This document shows, in pieces, positions 8,176 to 17,349 of a stretch of DNA of 64,000 nt. The translations under genes and the position numbers were made by a program. Positions within the stretch are counted from its first letter, which is position 1; every line of letters begins with the position of its first letter. The DNA lies in assembly GCA_964477035.1 (NCBI GenBank), contig CAYZCW010000004.1, positions 124,001-188,000 on the forward strand. The letters run 5' to 3'. The notes under the pieces were generated by a model. It was not told the origin of the DNA, did not search any database, and saw only the letters and a list, made by a program, of their open reading frames with translations. The stretch is from SLSG01 sp964477035 (GTDB lineage: Bacteria > Bacteroidota > Bacteroidia > Bacteroidales > UBA7960).

Positions 8176-10095
8176 TCATAAACGGACAGTGTGGGTGTCG
8201 AAGCCGGTGTTTTCCGCCCCTGCCCTGATCTCGAAGCTTCCCTTGCCCCGGACCAGCCAGCTGCGTTCCACCTTTTCGTAACCGCCAATGGAGTCGATGA
8301 TGTCCACGGTTTTCCCGCTGACCACTTCCTGATTACCGGCAGCCTGGGTTCTGACGACCGTTTTCTGAACCCAGCGCACCCTTTGCCCCATTTGTGAGAC
8401 GGTCGGGATGGCGCCCCTGTTCACGATGTCGGCGGTGATTCTGAACAGGTTGTTCCCAAGGGCCTCGGTGCGCACGTTCCCGATCTTTACCTGAGGCCTG
8501 TTCTCCGCCAGGGCCAGGATGAAGTCCAGGTGCTTTTCGGCCGGTTCGTCCGCCATGTCATGGGGAGGGCTTTTCAGGAGATGGGGCACGATGCCGCCCA
8601 CTTCGACCTCCTTCCCGGGAAAACCGGGGTGGTCGACCCGGGTCCAGGGCACAAACACATCTTCCAGCCCCATGTCACCGGCCCACCGAAGGAATGCAAG
8701 CTGGGCGGCGGGATCGGTTGCCGGGCTGCCCCCGTTCTGCCGCACCCCGGCCATGATGTCTTCAATGGAAGCGGCCGGGCTGTCGCCCCAGGGACTCCCG
8801 GCCTGCTGCATGCTGCTCCCGCCGGGTCTTCTCGCCGCCCCTTCGATGGAAGTACCCGGGCGGGGGGGCTCTGCGGATCCGGCCCTGTTCGCGCCGCGAG
8901 GCTCTTCGGGAGCGGGTATCCACCAGCCCGGTGTACTGAAGCTGTAACGGCCGTAATGAAAATAAGCCCACTGGAAGAAGTCTCCCGGGCTCCCGGGAAT
9001 GCCCTTCCCGGCAGATATGCTGCGGCTGTTGCTCTGCCTGTCCTCCCTGGCATCCGGGTCGTTCTCCCCGTGAACGTGCCGCCGGTAGTGCATGCTGACC
9101 ATCTGGTTGACGGCGACATCCGGCTCCATCCAGCCCGTGGGGATGCGTCCGGCGGCCTCCCGTTCATTGTAACGCAATGGTTCCGACAGGTTGTTGGCAG
9201 GGCCGAAGCTGACCACCGCAAACACGTTTTTGGCCGCGAACAGGAAGTCTGCAATGGCCCGGGTTTCTATTTCGGAAACGGCATTTTCCCCGGCCCCGGC
9301 CGTGAACGCCGGATAGTTGAAAGAAAAGTTGCGGTTGAAGATCACCCCTTCATCCCCGTCCTCGTTGAACAACCCGTCCTTGTCCAGGTCGACGCCTTCG
9401 CTCAGAAGCAGGTAGCTGCCGCGCTGTCCCTGTTCCGGCCGGGCCCGGACCATGATGCGCTCATCTTCCGGATGCGGCATCCATTGTCCCAGGGGATCCC
9501 TTACACGCATCAGGGTGATGAGGCCGTCCCCGTTCAGGTCGTTGTAGGGGTCTTCGCCCACCTTCCCGTCCCTGTCATAGTCGGACGGGTTCGCATTTCC
9601 CAGGCGTTCATACCGCACGGGGGCATGATATTGCTGGCGCGCATCCGGGTTCATGTCCGGAAATACATAGAAAGTCACCGAGTCCAGCAGCTGCCGGATG
9701 GCGGTCTCTGACGAACGGGCCAGTAGCTTCTCTGCAAACTGCAGGGCCAGTTCCGCCCCCAGCAGGTGGTCGCCCGATGTCCCACCCACCACCGCAATGG
9801 CCGGCCGGGTTTCCAGTTCCCCGGATCCGACTTTCAGAAGCCATATTTCCCTGCCGCCCAGGGTTTTATCCAGTGACTCCAGTTCTACCAGGCCGGAATG
9901 TGCCCTTTGCAGGGCCTGCAGCCGTGCGGAAAGCTCCCGGTGGTCCGGATAACCGCCCCGGGCGGACGGGGGGTGGACCCCAAGAAGCAGCAGCAGGGTC
10001 AGTATGAAAAGCCACGGCCGGCTGGGCCGCATGGGGGGGAGGTGCCTGCCGGAAACATTCCCGTCAGGCCCGTTGTTCGAAACCAGTTTCATCAT
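8176..10095 (-). CDS. M14-family paralogue lacking zinc ligands (predicted pseudoenzyme)
   Basis: A 639-residue exported protein homologous to the downstream M14 carboxypeptidase. A hydrophobic signal segment follows the Met at residue 22, so translation may instead start at 10032. Aligned by eye with the downstream protein, GNIHANE becomes GGTSGDH: Ser107 replaces the first His ligand and His110 the Glu ligand. QTYHNSGG becomes VSFGPANN, so the third His is Gly298. The FTNELM region becomes FSTPGW, so the general-base Glu is gone. NPDG reads NPDA, and the Arg in FNRNF is kept. The EF-hand-like insert (DYDRDGKVGED, DLNGDGLIT, DLDKDGLFNED) is retained. A Pro/Gly/Ser-rich low-complexity insert of about 70 residues follows residue 390. 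It is probably a binding or partner protein rather than a peptidase. Confidence 0.82.
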   Translation of the reverse strand: MMKLVSNNGPDGNVSGRHLPPMRPSRPWLFILTLLLLLGVHPPSARGGYPDHRELSARLQALQRAHSGLVELESLDKTLGGREIWLLKVGSGELETRPAIAVVGGTSGDHLLGAELALQFAEKLLARSSETAIRQLLDSVTFYVFPDMNPDARQQYHAPVRYERLGNANPSDYDRDGKVGEDPYNDLNGDGLITLMRVRDPLGQWMPHPEDERIMVRARPEQGQRGSYLLLSEGVDLDKDGLFNEDGDEGVIFNRNFSFNYPAFTAGAGENAVSEIETRAIADFLFAAKNVFAVVSFGPANNLSEPLRYNEREAAGRIPTGWMEPDVAVNQMVSMHYRRHVHGENDPDAREDRQSNSRSISAGKGIPGSPGDFFQWAYFHYGRYSFSTPGWWIPAPEEPRGANRAGSAEPPRPGTSIEGAARRPGGSSMQQAGSPWGDSPAASIEDIMAGVRQNGGSPATDPAAQLAFLRWAGDMGLEDVFVPWTRVDHPGFPGKEVEVGGIVPHLLKSPPHDMADEPAEKHLDFILALAENRPQVKIGNVRTEALGNNLFRITADIVNRGAIPTVSQMGQRVRWVQKTVVRTQAAGNQEVVSGKTVDIIDSIGGYEKVERSWLVRGKGSFEIRAGAENTGFDTHTVRL

Positions 10096-10213
10096 CGTGT
10101 CAGGGTTTATTCAGTGTCGACAGTGACAGCGGAAGCACCGCAGGCGGGCCTTCCTGGGCGTAAATGTAAAAATATTTATTCAGACACCCACCCGTCCGGT
10201 GGGGGAAGGGGAT

Positions 10214-10251
10214 AAAAAAACCCACGCATCCCGCAGGCGGGATGGTGGGTT
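10214..10251 (-). terminator. Rho-independent terminator after the V-ATPase operon
   Basis: A near-perfect stem pairs AACCCAC (10219-10225) plus CATCCCGC (10227-10234) with GCGGGATG (10237-10244) plus GTGGGTT (10245-10251). There is a single bulged G and a two-base gap at the tip. Read on the minus strand it ends in TTTTTTTATC, about 100 bases after the subunit K stop. Confidence 0.85.
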
Positions 10252-10350
10252 GGGGAAACCGGAACCATTTCGGCGGCATGCCTGGTTGCATGCCCCGCCC
10301 GGGTATTCCGGGGAAATACGTTTTGCTGCCGTTCCCTTGCTTTGGGGCTG

Positions 10351-10797
10351 TTAAAGGGTTCCCGAAATGAGGAAGGTAGCGGCGAAGGCCACGATGGCGT
10401 ATAGCTCGGGGAAAACGGCCAGGATCATGGTGTTTCCGAATACGTTGTGTCCTGACCCGATGGCGGCGATTCCGTTGGCGCAGACCTGTCCCTGCCGGAT
10501 GGCAGAAAGCAGTCCCACGAACCCCAGTGCCAGTCCGGCGCCAAAAATGGCCGCGGCATTGGACCAGCTGATGTCGGGCACCAGGTAACCGGAGAGAATG
10601 AAGTAGCCCATGAAGCCATACAAGCCCTGCGTTCCGGGGAGTGCACTAAGGATAAGATAGTTACCGAAGGCCTCGTCGTTTTTCTTCAAGGCGCCGACCG
10701 AGGCGTTGCCCCCCATGGAGACACCGTAGGCACTGCCGATGCCGGCCAGTCCGATCATCAATCCGACACCTATGTAAGCTAAAATAATTGGTTCCAT
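10351..10797 (-). CDS. ntpK: V/A-type ATPase membrane rotor subunit K (proteolipid)
   Basis: A 148-residue four-helix proteolipid formed by two fused hairpins; it builds the membrane rotor ring of the V/A-ATPase. The ion-carrying carboxylate is Glu131 in VFPELYAIV of helix 4. The first hairpin has no carboxylate, as in Enterococcus NtpK. The residues that hold Na+ there are all present: Leu53, Thr56 and Gln57 in LPGTQG, Gln102 in RQGQV, and Glu131. This suggests a Na+-coupled enzyme. It is the last gene of the operon, 28 bases after subunit I and followed by a strong terminator. Family assignment is firm; ion specificity is an inference from these five positions. Confidence 0.93.
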   Translation of the reverse strand: MEPIILAYIGVGLMIGLAGIGSAYGVSMGGNASVGALKKNDEAFGNYLILSALPGTQGLYGFMGYFILSGYLVPDISWSNAAAIFGAGLALGFVGLLSAIRQGQVCANGIAAIGSGHNVFGNTMILAVFPELYAIVAFAATFLISGTL

Positions 10798-10825
10798 AAT
10801 GTTAAAGGTTAATTAAATGAGACGA

Positions 10826-12643
10826 TTAAGTGATTTTTCTGAATGGGTTATACTTTTTCCCCCCGCCGGAGAACCCGGCGTTCTTGTAAAATTCCACGAA
10901 GGTCAGACGCATGGGGTGCACGAAGGCGCCCAGTCCCGACATGAAGATGTTGATGCTGTGGCCGATCACCAGGATAATGACCATGATGAGGATGTTGAGC
11001 ACCGGGATGCTGCCGCTCATTTCCACGGCCAGGCTGTTGAACACGAAGCCCATGATGGCGCTGGAGATGCCGAGGGCAAACAAACGGATGTAGGACAACA
11101 GGTCTCCGAGGATGCCGGTCACCATGTTGTAGGTGTTCCACAGTCCGGCGCCGACATTCATCAGCACGTTGCGCCCGAGGTTGTTCAGTGGCAGGATAAG
11201 CAGCCCGCTGACCCCCAGAAGGATATACAGGGGGGTGTTTAGCTGGTCCATGGGGATGCCGCTCAGTTGGCTGAACAGGAACAGGGACACCCCGCCCACG
11301 AGCAGGGTGATCCATCCGATGGTGCCGATGGCAAAGCCCCAGCCGAACTGCCGGATTTCATTGATGGCCTTGAGAAACAGGCCGAACAGTATCTGCACTC
11401 CGCCGAATACCAGGGCCAGGTTGAACAGCAGGCTGTTGATGTCGGTGTCACGCTGGGCGAAGCGGTCGGCCAGGGTGCTGTAAACCGGGAGTCCGGTTTC
11501 GTAAAGGGGGATGCCGAAGAATGTGCCTCCGATGATGCCGAACAGGATGGTGGACAGGCCGAGGTAAAATACCAGGCTCATGACGTTCTTCAGTTCCTTC
11601 TTCACTTTCTTTTTCAGCAGCAGGGCCGCACCCACCATCAGCAGGCCGTACCCGGCATCGCCCAGACAGAAACCAAAAAACAGCATGTAGAAGGGGGCGA
11701 AAAAAGGCGTCAGGTCGAGTTCCCCGTATTTGGGAAGGGAGTAGAGTTCTCCCAGCATCTCAAATTTCCGGGCGAATTTCTGATTTTTCAGCAGGATGGG
11801 TACCTTCTCCTTTTTGGCGGGGGGTTCCTTCACAAAAAGCACCTTGCCATCATCGAGAAAATGAAGCAATTCTTCCTCCCTGTTGCCGGGCACCCAGCCT
11901 TCGAGCAGCATGACCTTGTCTTCGGCCTGCTTTTCCGTGTTTTCCAGGGCTTTCCCGTAGTCGATGGTTTCGACCACTTCCAGGTAATGCCGGCGGATGG
12001 CTTCCAGGCTGCCCGCGGCAAGTGCGTCCAGCTTCTGTTTGATTCCTCTCAGGTCCTGGAGCAGTTCCTGTTGGTAATGTGTAAGCTGGGAAATGGGCTT
12101 TTCCGGGGGGCGCATCTCTTCGGCATCGATTTCGATGGCTTCATCGCCCTGCTGGACCAGGACAAAATAGGTGAGTCCGCCATGCTGTCCCACGACCGCA
12201 ACCGGATACTCCTGCAACCACCTCTCTTCAAACCTCCTGGAGGACACGGTATAGAATTTCAGGTGCAGGTCGTTTTTTCTGAGTTTTCTGATGGTTTCGG
12301 GAGAGAAGTCGCCCCAGTGTCCTACATGGACCATTTCCTTTTCAAGCTGGTGAAGCAGGCCGGTTTTGTGTTCCCTTTCCTCGAGCAGGCTGCGTGCCTG
12401 TTCAAAGGCTTCCCTGCCGTTCACGGCTTCCTGGCCGGTTGCCGGTTCCACTTCCCGGCGCTCAAGGCTTTTCATCACGCCGGCAATCTGTTTCACCAGG
12501 TCATACTGTTCCCGGATCTCATCCGACACCTCTTGTCGCTTCTCAATCAGGTGTACGACACCCAGCGCCCTGACCCGGTCGAGAAACGCCTGGTAGTCCT
12601 TGTGAAATACCAGGAAAGAGAATTTTGACATGGGTATGATCAT
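10826..12643 (-). CDS. ntpI: V/A-type ATPase subunit I (116-kDa/a-subunit homologue)
   Basis: A 605-residue stator subunit with the half-channels that carry ions to the rotor ring. The first 330 residues are hydrophilic and helical (coiled-coil segments around 60-110 and 190-240). The second half holds about eight membrane helices, with family phrases FFGFCLGDAGYGL, GGTFFGIPL, LFNLALVFGGVQILFGL and SYIRLFALGISSAIMG. The essential Arg of the a-subunit is probably the one in SYIRLFALG. Its start codon overlaps the stop of subunit D in an ATGA arrangement, so translation is probably coupled. At 605 residues it is a little shorter than many bacterial NtpI proteins, which is usual for this clade. 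Confidence 0.93.
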   Translation of the reverse strand: MIIPMSKFSFLVFHKDYQAFLDRVRALGVVHLIEKRQEVSDEIREQYDLVKQIAGVMKSLERREVEPATGQEAVNGREAFEQARSLLEEREHKTGLLHQLEKEMVHVGHWGDFSPETIRKLRKNDLHLKFYTVSSRRFEERWLQEYPVAVVGQHGGLTYFVLVQQGDEAIEIDAEEMRPPEKPISQLTHYQQELLQDLRGIKQKLDALAAGSLEAIRRHYLEVVETIDYGKALENTEKQAEDKVMLLEGWVPGNREEELLHFLDDGKVLFVKEPPAKKEKVPILLKNQKFARKFEMLGELYSLPKYGELDLTPFFAPFYMLFFGFCLGDAGYGLLMVGAALLLKKKVKKELKNVMSLVFYLGLSTILFGIIGGTFFGIPLYETGLPVYSTLADRFAQRDTDINSLLFNLALVFGGVQILFGLFLKAINEIRQFGWGFAIGTIGWITLLVGGVSLFLFSQLSGIPMDQLNTPLYILLGVSGLLILPLNNLGRNVLMNVGAGLWNTYNMVTGILGDLLSYIRLFALGISSAIMGFVFNSLAVEMSGSIPVLNILIMVIILVIGHSINIFMSGLGAFVHPMRLTFVEFYKNAGFSGGGKKYNPFRKIT

Positions 12644-13242
12644 ATGCTTTCCTCCATTGCCTGAATGCGTGTTTTTACGATTTTCTGGGCGGCCTTTGAG
12701 AGGTTTTCCTCGTCTTCCAGGTAGCGTTTGATCTTGCGGATGGCATCCTGGAAACCCGGTATCTGGACCTTTTCATAAAGATTCACTTTCTGGGTGGTCT
12801 TGCGCCGGGCATGGTCAAGCAACTGCATTTTTTGCTCGAACACCTCCCTTTCGATGGCGATCTGTGCCAACTCCTTCACGATCCTGATGCCATCCAGGTA
12901 CCAGGAAGGCCGGTTGAACAGGCTGAACCCGCTGACGGAGAACCTGACCTCCTCCAGAACGGGGGTTTTGACCCCGGCGATCTTTTTTACCGACAGTTCC
13001 ACGTCTTCGACCGCCACGAGGCTGTTGTCGAATTCGCCCCACAACTCAATGGCCCGCTGGTAACCCTCCAGTTTTTCCTGTAGTTCCTTTTCGTAGGCTT
13101 CCGCCTGGGTTTTGGCCTTTTTGACTTCGACCCTCAGGGCGGCCTCTTTGTTTTTGAGGGTGGGCAGTGCACGTTCCCTTACCTGCAGCTGTTTGTTGAT
13201 CTGCTGCAGGGCGGTCTTGTTGTATTGAAACTTGATTGCCAT
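12640..13242 (-). CDS. ntpD: V/A-type ATPase subunit D (central rotor stalk)
   Basis: A 200-residue, almost wholly alpha-helical protein matching the central-stalk subunit D, which turns inside the A3B3 head. It starts MAIKFQYNKTALQQINKQLQVRERALPTLKNKEAALR, the long N-terminal helix typical of the family, and ends with a second long helix containing KIKRYLEDEENLSKAAQKIVKTRI. I chose the ATG at 13242; an in-frame ATG 39 codons upstream would overlap the end of subunit B and adds unrelated sequence. It lies 37 bases after subunit B and overlaps subunit I by 4 bases. Its usual partner, subunit F, is not recognisable in this operon. Confidence 0.92.
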   Translation of the reverse strand: MAIKFQYNKTALQQINKQLQVRERALPTLKNKEAALRVEVKKAKTQAEAYEKELQEKLEGYQRAIELWGEFDNSLVAVEDVELSVKKIAGVKTPVLEEVRFSVSGFSLFNRPSWYLDGIRIVKELAQIAIEREVFEQKMQLLDHARRKTTQKVNLYEKVQIPGFQDAIRKIKRYLEDEENLSKAAQKIVKTRIQAMEESI

Positions 13243-13279
13243 AGGCGATAAGGGATGGGGTTCCCGTATGGGTTCCCCG

Positions 13280-14611
13280 TTAGTTGTTGTTCTTTTTCCA
13301 GTATTTGTCCACGAACTGCTGCCTGATGCCCACCTCTGCAGGGGTGAAAAAGCGCTCAAAGAGCTGGTAGGCGGTCTCGAGCATGGTGTCTACATCGATG
13401 TTGACGTCGATGGCCAGCAGTTTTTCGGAATAGGCACGGGCAAACTCCAGGGACCGCTCGTCATAGTCGGTCAGGTCGAACCCGTTCTCCAGCTTGGTAC
13501 GGGCATTGGCTGCATCGGCATACAGCCTGACGGCCGCGTTCATGACCTGGGGGTGGTCTTCCCGGGTCTTCTTCCCGATGACCAGCTGTTTGAGGCGGGA
13601 AAGGCTGCGGAAGGGATCCACGATCACCTTGCCGATGTCGCTGTCCTTGCGAAGGAACAACTGTCCTTCGGTAATGTAACCCGTGTTGTCGGGGATGGCA
13701 TGGGTGATGTCGCCTCCTGAAAGGGTGGTCACCGCGATGATGGTGATGGATCCTCCGTCCGGGAACTGAACCGCCTTTTCATACAGGCGGGCCAGGTCGG
13801 AATAAAGGGAGCCCGGCATGGAGTCCTTGGACGGGATCTGGTCCATGCGGTTGGACACGATGCTGAGGGCATCGGCGTAAAGCGTCAGGTCGGTGAGCAG
13901 CACCAGGACCTTCTCGTTCTTTTCCACGGCGAAGTATTCGGCCGCTGTCAGGGCCATGTCAGGCACCAGGAGCCGTTCCACCGGGGGATTTTCCGTGGTG
14001 TTGATGAATCCCACGATGCGGTCGAGCGCCCCGGCATTGTCGAATACCTGCTTGAAATACAGGTAGTCGTCGTTGGTCAGGCCCACCCCGCCCAGGATGA
14101 TCTTGTCGGCCTTGGCCCGGAGGGCGACCATGGCCATCACCTGGTTGAACGGCTGGTCGGGATCTGCAAAGAACGGGATCTTTTGTCCGGTGACCAGGGT
14201 GTTGTTCAGGTCGATGCCTGCGATGCCCGTGGCAATCAATTCGGAAGGTTGCTTCCGGCGTACGGGGTTCACGCTGGGGCCACCGATTTCGCGTTCATCG
14301 CCCAGGATCTGGCTGCCGTCCATGGGTTCACCGTAAGCATTGAAGAAACGGCCCGCCAGGTCCTCGCCCACCTTCAGGGTGGGGGCCTTGCCGGCGAAAA
14401 TGACTTCTGCATTGGTCGCGATCCCTTCCGTGCCGGCGAATACCTGCAGGGTCACGAGGTCGTCGATGATCTTGACCACCTGGGCCAGCCGGCCATCCAC
14501 GATGGCCAGTTCTTCATTTCCAATGCCGCTGGCCCTGAGTGAGACGGTTGCCTTGGTCAGCTGGAACAGCTTGGTATAGATTCGCTGAAATGCTTTGGTA
14601 TCTTTTTCCAT
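13280..14611 (-). CDS. ntpB: V/A-type ATP synthase subunit B
   Basis: The 443-residue non-catalytic nucleotide-site subunit of the A3B3 head. Typical phrases are GRFFNAYGEPMDG, GPSVNPVRRKQPSELIATGIAGIDLNNTLVTGQKIPFF, ERLLVPDMALTAAEYFAVE, VLVLLTDLTLYADAL and SNRMDQIPSKDSMPGSLYSDLARLYE. As expected for B, there is no intact Walker A GxxxxGKT. The C-terminal helical bundle ends in KYWKKNNN. It lies 26 bases downstream of subunit A and 37 bases upstream of subunit D. Length and order fit the seven-gene operon type found in Bacteroidota and, from memory, Chlamydia. Confidence 0.95.
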   Translation of the reverse strand: MEKDTKAFQRIYTKLFQLTKATVSLRASGIGNEELAIVDGRLAQVVKIIDDLVTLQVFAGTEGIATNAEVIFAGKAPTLKVGEDLAGRFFNAYGEPMDGSQILGDEREIGGPSVNPVRRKQPSELIATGIAGIDLNNTLVTGQKIPFFADPDQPFNQVMAMVALRAKADKIILGGVGLTNDDYLYFKQVFDNAGALDRIVGFINTTENPPVERLLVPDMALTAAEYFAVEKNEKVLVLLTDLTLYADALSIVSNRMDQIPSKDSMPGSLYSDLARLYEKAVQFPDGGSITIIAVTTLSGGDITHAIPDNTGYITEGQLFLRKDSDIGKVIVDPFRSLSRLKQLVIGKKTREDHPQVMNAAVRLYADAANARTKLENGFDLTDYDERSLEFARAYSEKLLAIDVNIDVDTMLETAYQLFERFFTPAEVGIRQQFVDKYWKKNNN

Positions 14612-14637
14612 TATTGGGGATTTTCAGTGTGAATGCT

Positions 14638-16410
14638 TTAGGCCGAAGCCTCTTCGGTGACAAGCCTTTCGGCGATGGTTTCCTTCAGGGCCTTCTCGTT
14701 CTTGCCGAATTCATCCGACCCAAATTCGCTGTAGTTCATCTGCTTGAGGTGGTTGATGATTTTCTTGAAGTAGGGGGCCACCTCTTCGAATGAATCGAAG
14801 GAAAACTCCTTATGGCAAATCTCAATGACCTTTTCGAGCATGAAATTCTGGCGGTCGAGGGAGGAGGACGCATCGATCTTGTCGAAGGCATCCTGCTGCA
14901 GGATGGAAAAGTCGATCAGTTCCGATTTCCAGTACCTCAGGTGGTAATCGAGCGGCACGCCGTCATCGCCCAGGATGTTGATCTGCTCGTAGGCTTCCTT
15001 TCCCCTGAGAAGAATGTCCTTGGCCTCGAACACATTCTGTGTCCAGTTGGGGGAAATCTTTTCGTTGAGGTAATCGGCGATTTCGGGGTACTCCAGGTAT
15101 TTGGAATAGCTGTCGATGGGGTCGATTGCCGGGTACCGCTTGCTGTCCGCCCGCTGCTGGGAGAGGGCATAAAAGCAACGGGCCGCTTTCTTGGTGGATT
15201 CGGTCACGGGTTCCTTGAGGTTTCCGCCGGCGGGCGACACCGTCCCGATGAAGGTGATGGAGCCGGTCTCCCCGTTGGGCAGGTAAACGAAACCGGCCCT
15301 GGAGTAGAAGTTGGAGATGATGGCCGGCAGGTCCATGGGGAAACCGTCCGGTCCGGGCAGTTCTTCCATGCGGTTGGACATCTCCCTCAGTGCCTGGGCC
15401 CAGCGGGAGGTGGAATCGGCCAGCAGAAGGACCTTCAGTCCCATGGCACGGTAATACTCCGCGATGGTCATGGCCGTGTATACCGATGCCTCACGGGCGG
15501 CCACCGGCATGTTCGAGGTATTGGCAATGATGGTGGTGCGTTCCATCAGCTTGCGGCCCGTGCGGGGGTCCTCCAGCTCGGGGAACTCCGTGAAGATCTC
15601 CACCACCTCATTGGCACGCTCCCCGCAGGCGGCCACGATCACCAGGTCCGCTTCCGCGTTCTTGGACAGGTTGTGTTGCAATACGGTCTTGCCCGATCCG
15701 AAGGGCCCGGGAATGAACCCGGTGCCTCCTTCGGCGATGGGATTGAGGGTGTCCATGACACGGATGCCCGTTTCCAGGATCTTGAAAGGCCTGGGTTTTT
15801 CGGTATAGGCCTTGATGGGCACCTTGACCGGCCACTTCTGCACCATGGTGATTTCATGGTCTTTGCCTTCGGCATCGGTGACCACGGCCATGGTATCGTG
15901 TACCTTGTAGGTTCCTTCCTCCTTGACGCTCTTGACGGTGTATTCTCCCCTGAACTTGAAAGGGACCATGATCTTGTGGGGCATCCAGTTCTCCCTGACC
16001 TCCCCGATCCAGCTCCCGGGAACGACCTTGTCGTCCTTTTGGGCAATGGGTCTGAACTCAAAATCCCGGCCGTCATCCAACGGATCCGTGTATTCCCCCC
16101 TTTTGAGGAACACCCCTTCCATTTTGTCCAGGTCGTTTTGCAGGCCGTCAAAATTCTTGGAAAGAATGCCGGGACCCAGGGTTACCTCCAGCATATGGCC
16201 CATGAATTCCACTTCCGCGCCCACCTTAAGGCCTCGTGTGCTTTCAAAGACCTGCACATACACCTTGATGCCGACAATCTTGATGACCTCGGCCATCAGG
16301 CGGGTATCTCCGTGTTTGATGAAGCAGATCTCGTTCTGTGCCGTCCGCCCTTCGGTCTCAACGATCACGAGGTTTGAGATGATCCCGGTTACCTTACCAA
16401 TAGTGCTCAT
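14638..16410 (-). CDS. ntpA: V/A-type ATP synthase catalytic subunit A
   Basis: The 590-residue catalytic head subunit. The Walker A loop GPFGSGKT is at 235-242, followed by the GERANEVVEIF segment, the Walker B region VLLLADSTSRWAQALREMSNRMEELPG, and the nucleotide-pocket run YLPNGETGSITFIGTVSPAGG. The long 'non-homologous' insert that separates A from F1-beta is present at about 115-195. It hydrolyses or makes ATP in the cytoplasm and drives rotation of the D subunit and K ring. It is third in the operon, between the DUF2764 gene and subunit B. The start MSTIGKVTGIISNLVIVE is the standard N-terminal barrel of the family. Confidence 0.96.
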   Translation of the reverse strand: MSTIGKVTGIISNLVIVETEGRTAQNEICFIKHGDTRLMAEVIKIVGIKVYVQVFESTRGLKVGAEVEFMGHMLEVTLGPGILSKNFDGLQNDLDKMEGVFLKRGEYTDPLDDGRDFEFRPIAQKDDKVVPGSWIGEVRENWMPHKIMVPFKFRGEYTVKSVKEEGTYKVHDTMAVVTDAEGKDHEITMVQKWPVKVPIKAYTEKPRPFKILETGIRVMDTLNPIAEGGTGFIPGPFGSGKTVLQHNLSKNAEADLVIVAACGERANEVVEIFTEFPELEDPRTGRKLMERTTIIANTSNMPVAAREASVYTAMTIAEYYRAMGLKVLLLADSTSRWAQALREMSNRMEELPGPDGFPMDLPAIISNFYSRAGFVYLPNGETGSITFIGTVSPAGGNLKEPVTESTKKAARCFYALSQQRADSKRYPAIDPIDSYSKYLEYPEIADYLNEKISPNWTQNVFEAKDILLRGKEAYEQINILGDDGVPLDYHLRYWKSELIDFSILQQDAFDKIDASSSLDRQNFMLEKVIEICHKEFSFDSFEEVAPYFKKIINHLKQMNYSEFGSDEFGKNEKALKETIAERLVTEEASA

Positions 16411-16485
16411 TCGATTCGTTTTTAATGTGGTTTTTGGAGTCCGGCCGGGTCCTGTTTCGGCGGGCCCGGGGCTCCTTTCATCTTG

Positions 16486-17319
16486 TTATTCTTTGAATGT
16501 GTCGGGGAGGGTGTAGCTGGTCTGAAGCTCCTTAAGCAGCTTTTTGAACAGCTCGTTCCCGTGGTCCCTGTCAATGGCCAGCCAGCGTTCCACCATGCCC
16601 AGCCTGATCACGAATGCCAGGATGCGCTCGATGGTGAAATAATGAAAAAAGGTGGCTTCCTCCAGGTACTCCCAGCGGAATTCATCCAGGGATTTTTCCC
16701 TTTCCTGAATGTCATCGATGCGGGACAGGTTGACCAGATCCTCCAGGTAATCGATTTCGGATCCCAGGCCAAAGTCCCTGGCGTGGCTCCTGCGAATGGA
16801 TTCGGAGCGTTCGTCGCTCCCGATCACCTGGTGTTCGTAATCCACCTTGTGCTTGCGGGCATTGAGGGCCGTCATGATGTTCCTGACCGTCAGATCGAAC
16901 CGGAACCACTCCCGGAGGAACTCATTGGATTCGTTCCGGAGCATGTGGTCATAAAAAAGGGTGGTCAATTCGTTCTCCGGATCCATTCCGGGGAACAATG
17001 GTTCCTTTTCCCTGAACGCTTCGATGAATTGTGCCATATAGGCAGGCAGGCCGGCAGGCTCCCGGAGGCCCTCCTCCAGTTCCTCCTGGGTGTAATTGCC
17101 TTTCTCCCGGAACTCCTTTCCGGTCTTTTGCAGGAGGTTCAGGAGGTTGGCATGGTCGTGCGGCAGAAAAAGTTTCTCCACCAGTCGGAAATCGTCCGCA
17201 TGCAAGGAGGTTTTCAGTTCATTTTTGAAGGCCAGCTGGCTCTGGATCAGCTTGTGGATGTCCAGGGCAATGTCCTGTAATCCGGCCACCAGGTAATAAT
17301 AATGTCGCTTTCCGGGCAT
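16486..17319 (-). CDS. DUF2764 protein of the V-ATPase operon
   Basis: A 277-residue, strongly helical, hydrophilic protein. It begins KRHYYYLVAGLQDIALD and ends with a helix containing FHYFTIERILAFVIRLGMVERW, which I recognise as the DUF2764 family found only inside bacterial V-ATPase operons between subunits E and A. Its position and helical nature suggest that it fills the role of the missing C (d-like) subunit, which links the rotor ring to the stalk, but this is inference. It is 30 bases downstream of subunit E and 75 bases upstream of subunit A. No catalytic motif is visible. Confidence 0.85.
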   Translation of the reverse strand: MPGKRHYYYLVAGLQDIALDIHKLIQSQLAFKNELKTSLHADDFRLVEKLFLPHDHANLLNLLQKTGKEFREKGNYTQEELEEGLREPAGLPAYMAQFIEAFREKEPLFPGMDPENELTTLFYDHMLRNESNEFLREWFRFDLTVRNIMTALNARKHKVDYEHQVIGSDERSESIRRSHARDFGLGSEIDYLEDLVNLSRIDDIQEREKSLDEFRWEYLEEATFFHYFTIERILAFVIRLGMVERWLAIDRDHGNELFKKLLKELQTSYTLPDTFKE

Positions 17320-17349
17320 TGGTTTGGGGTCTCTGAGAAATGCGGGTTC

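Noticed and set aside
14812..16377. A long open frame (over 500 codons) on the plus strand opposite the V-ATPase A gene
   Set aside because: The minus-strand gene has unmistakable catalytic motifs. The opposite frame has no recognisable domain, and long antisense frames are expected in GC-rich coding DNA.
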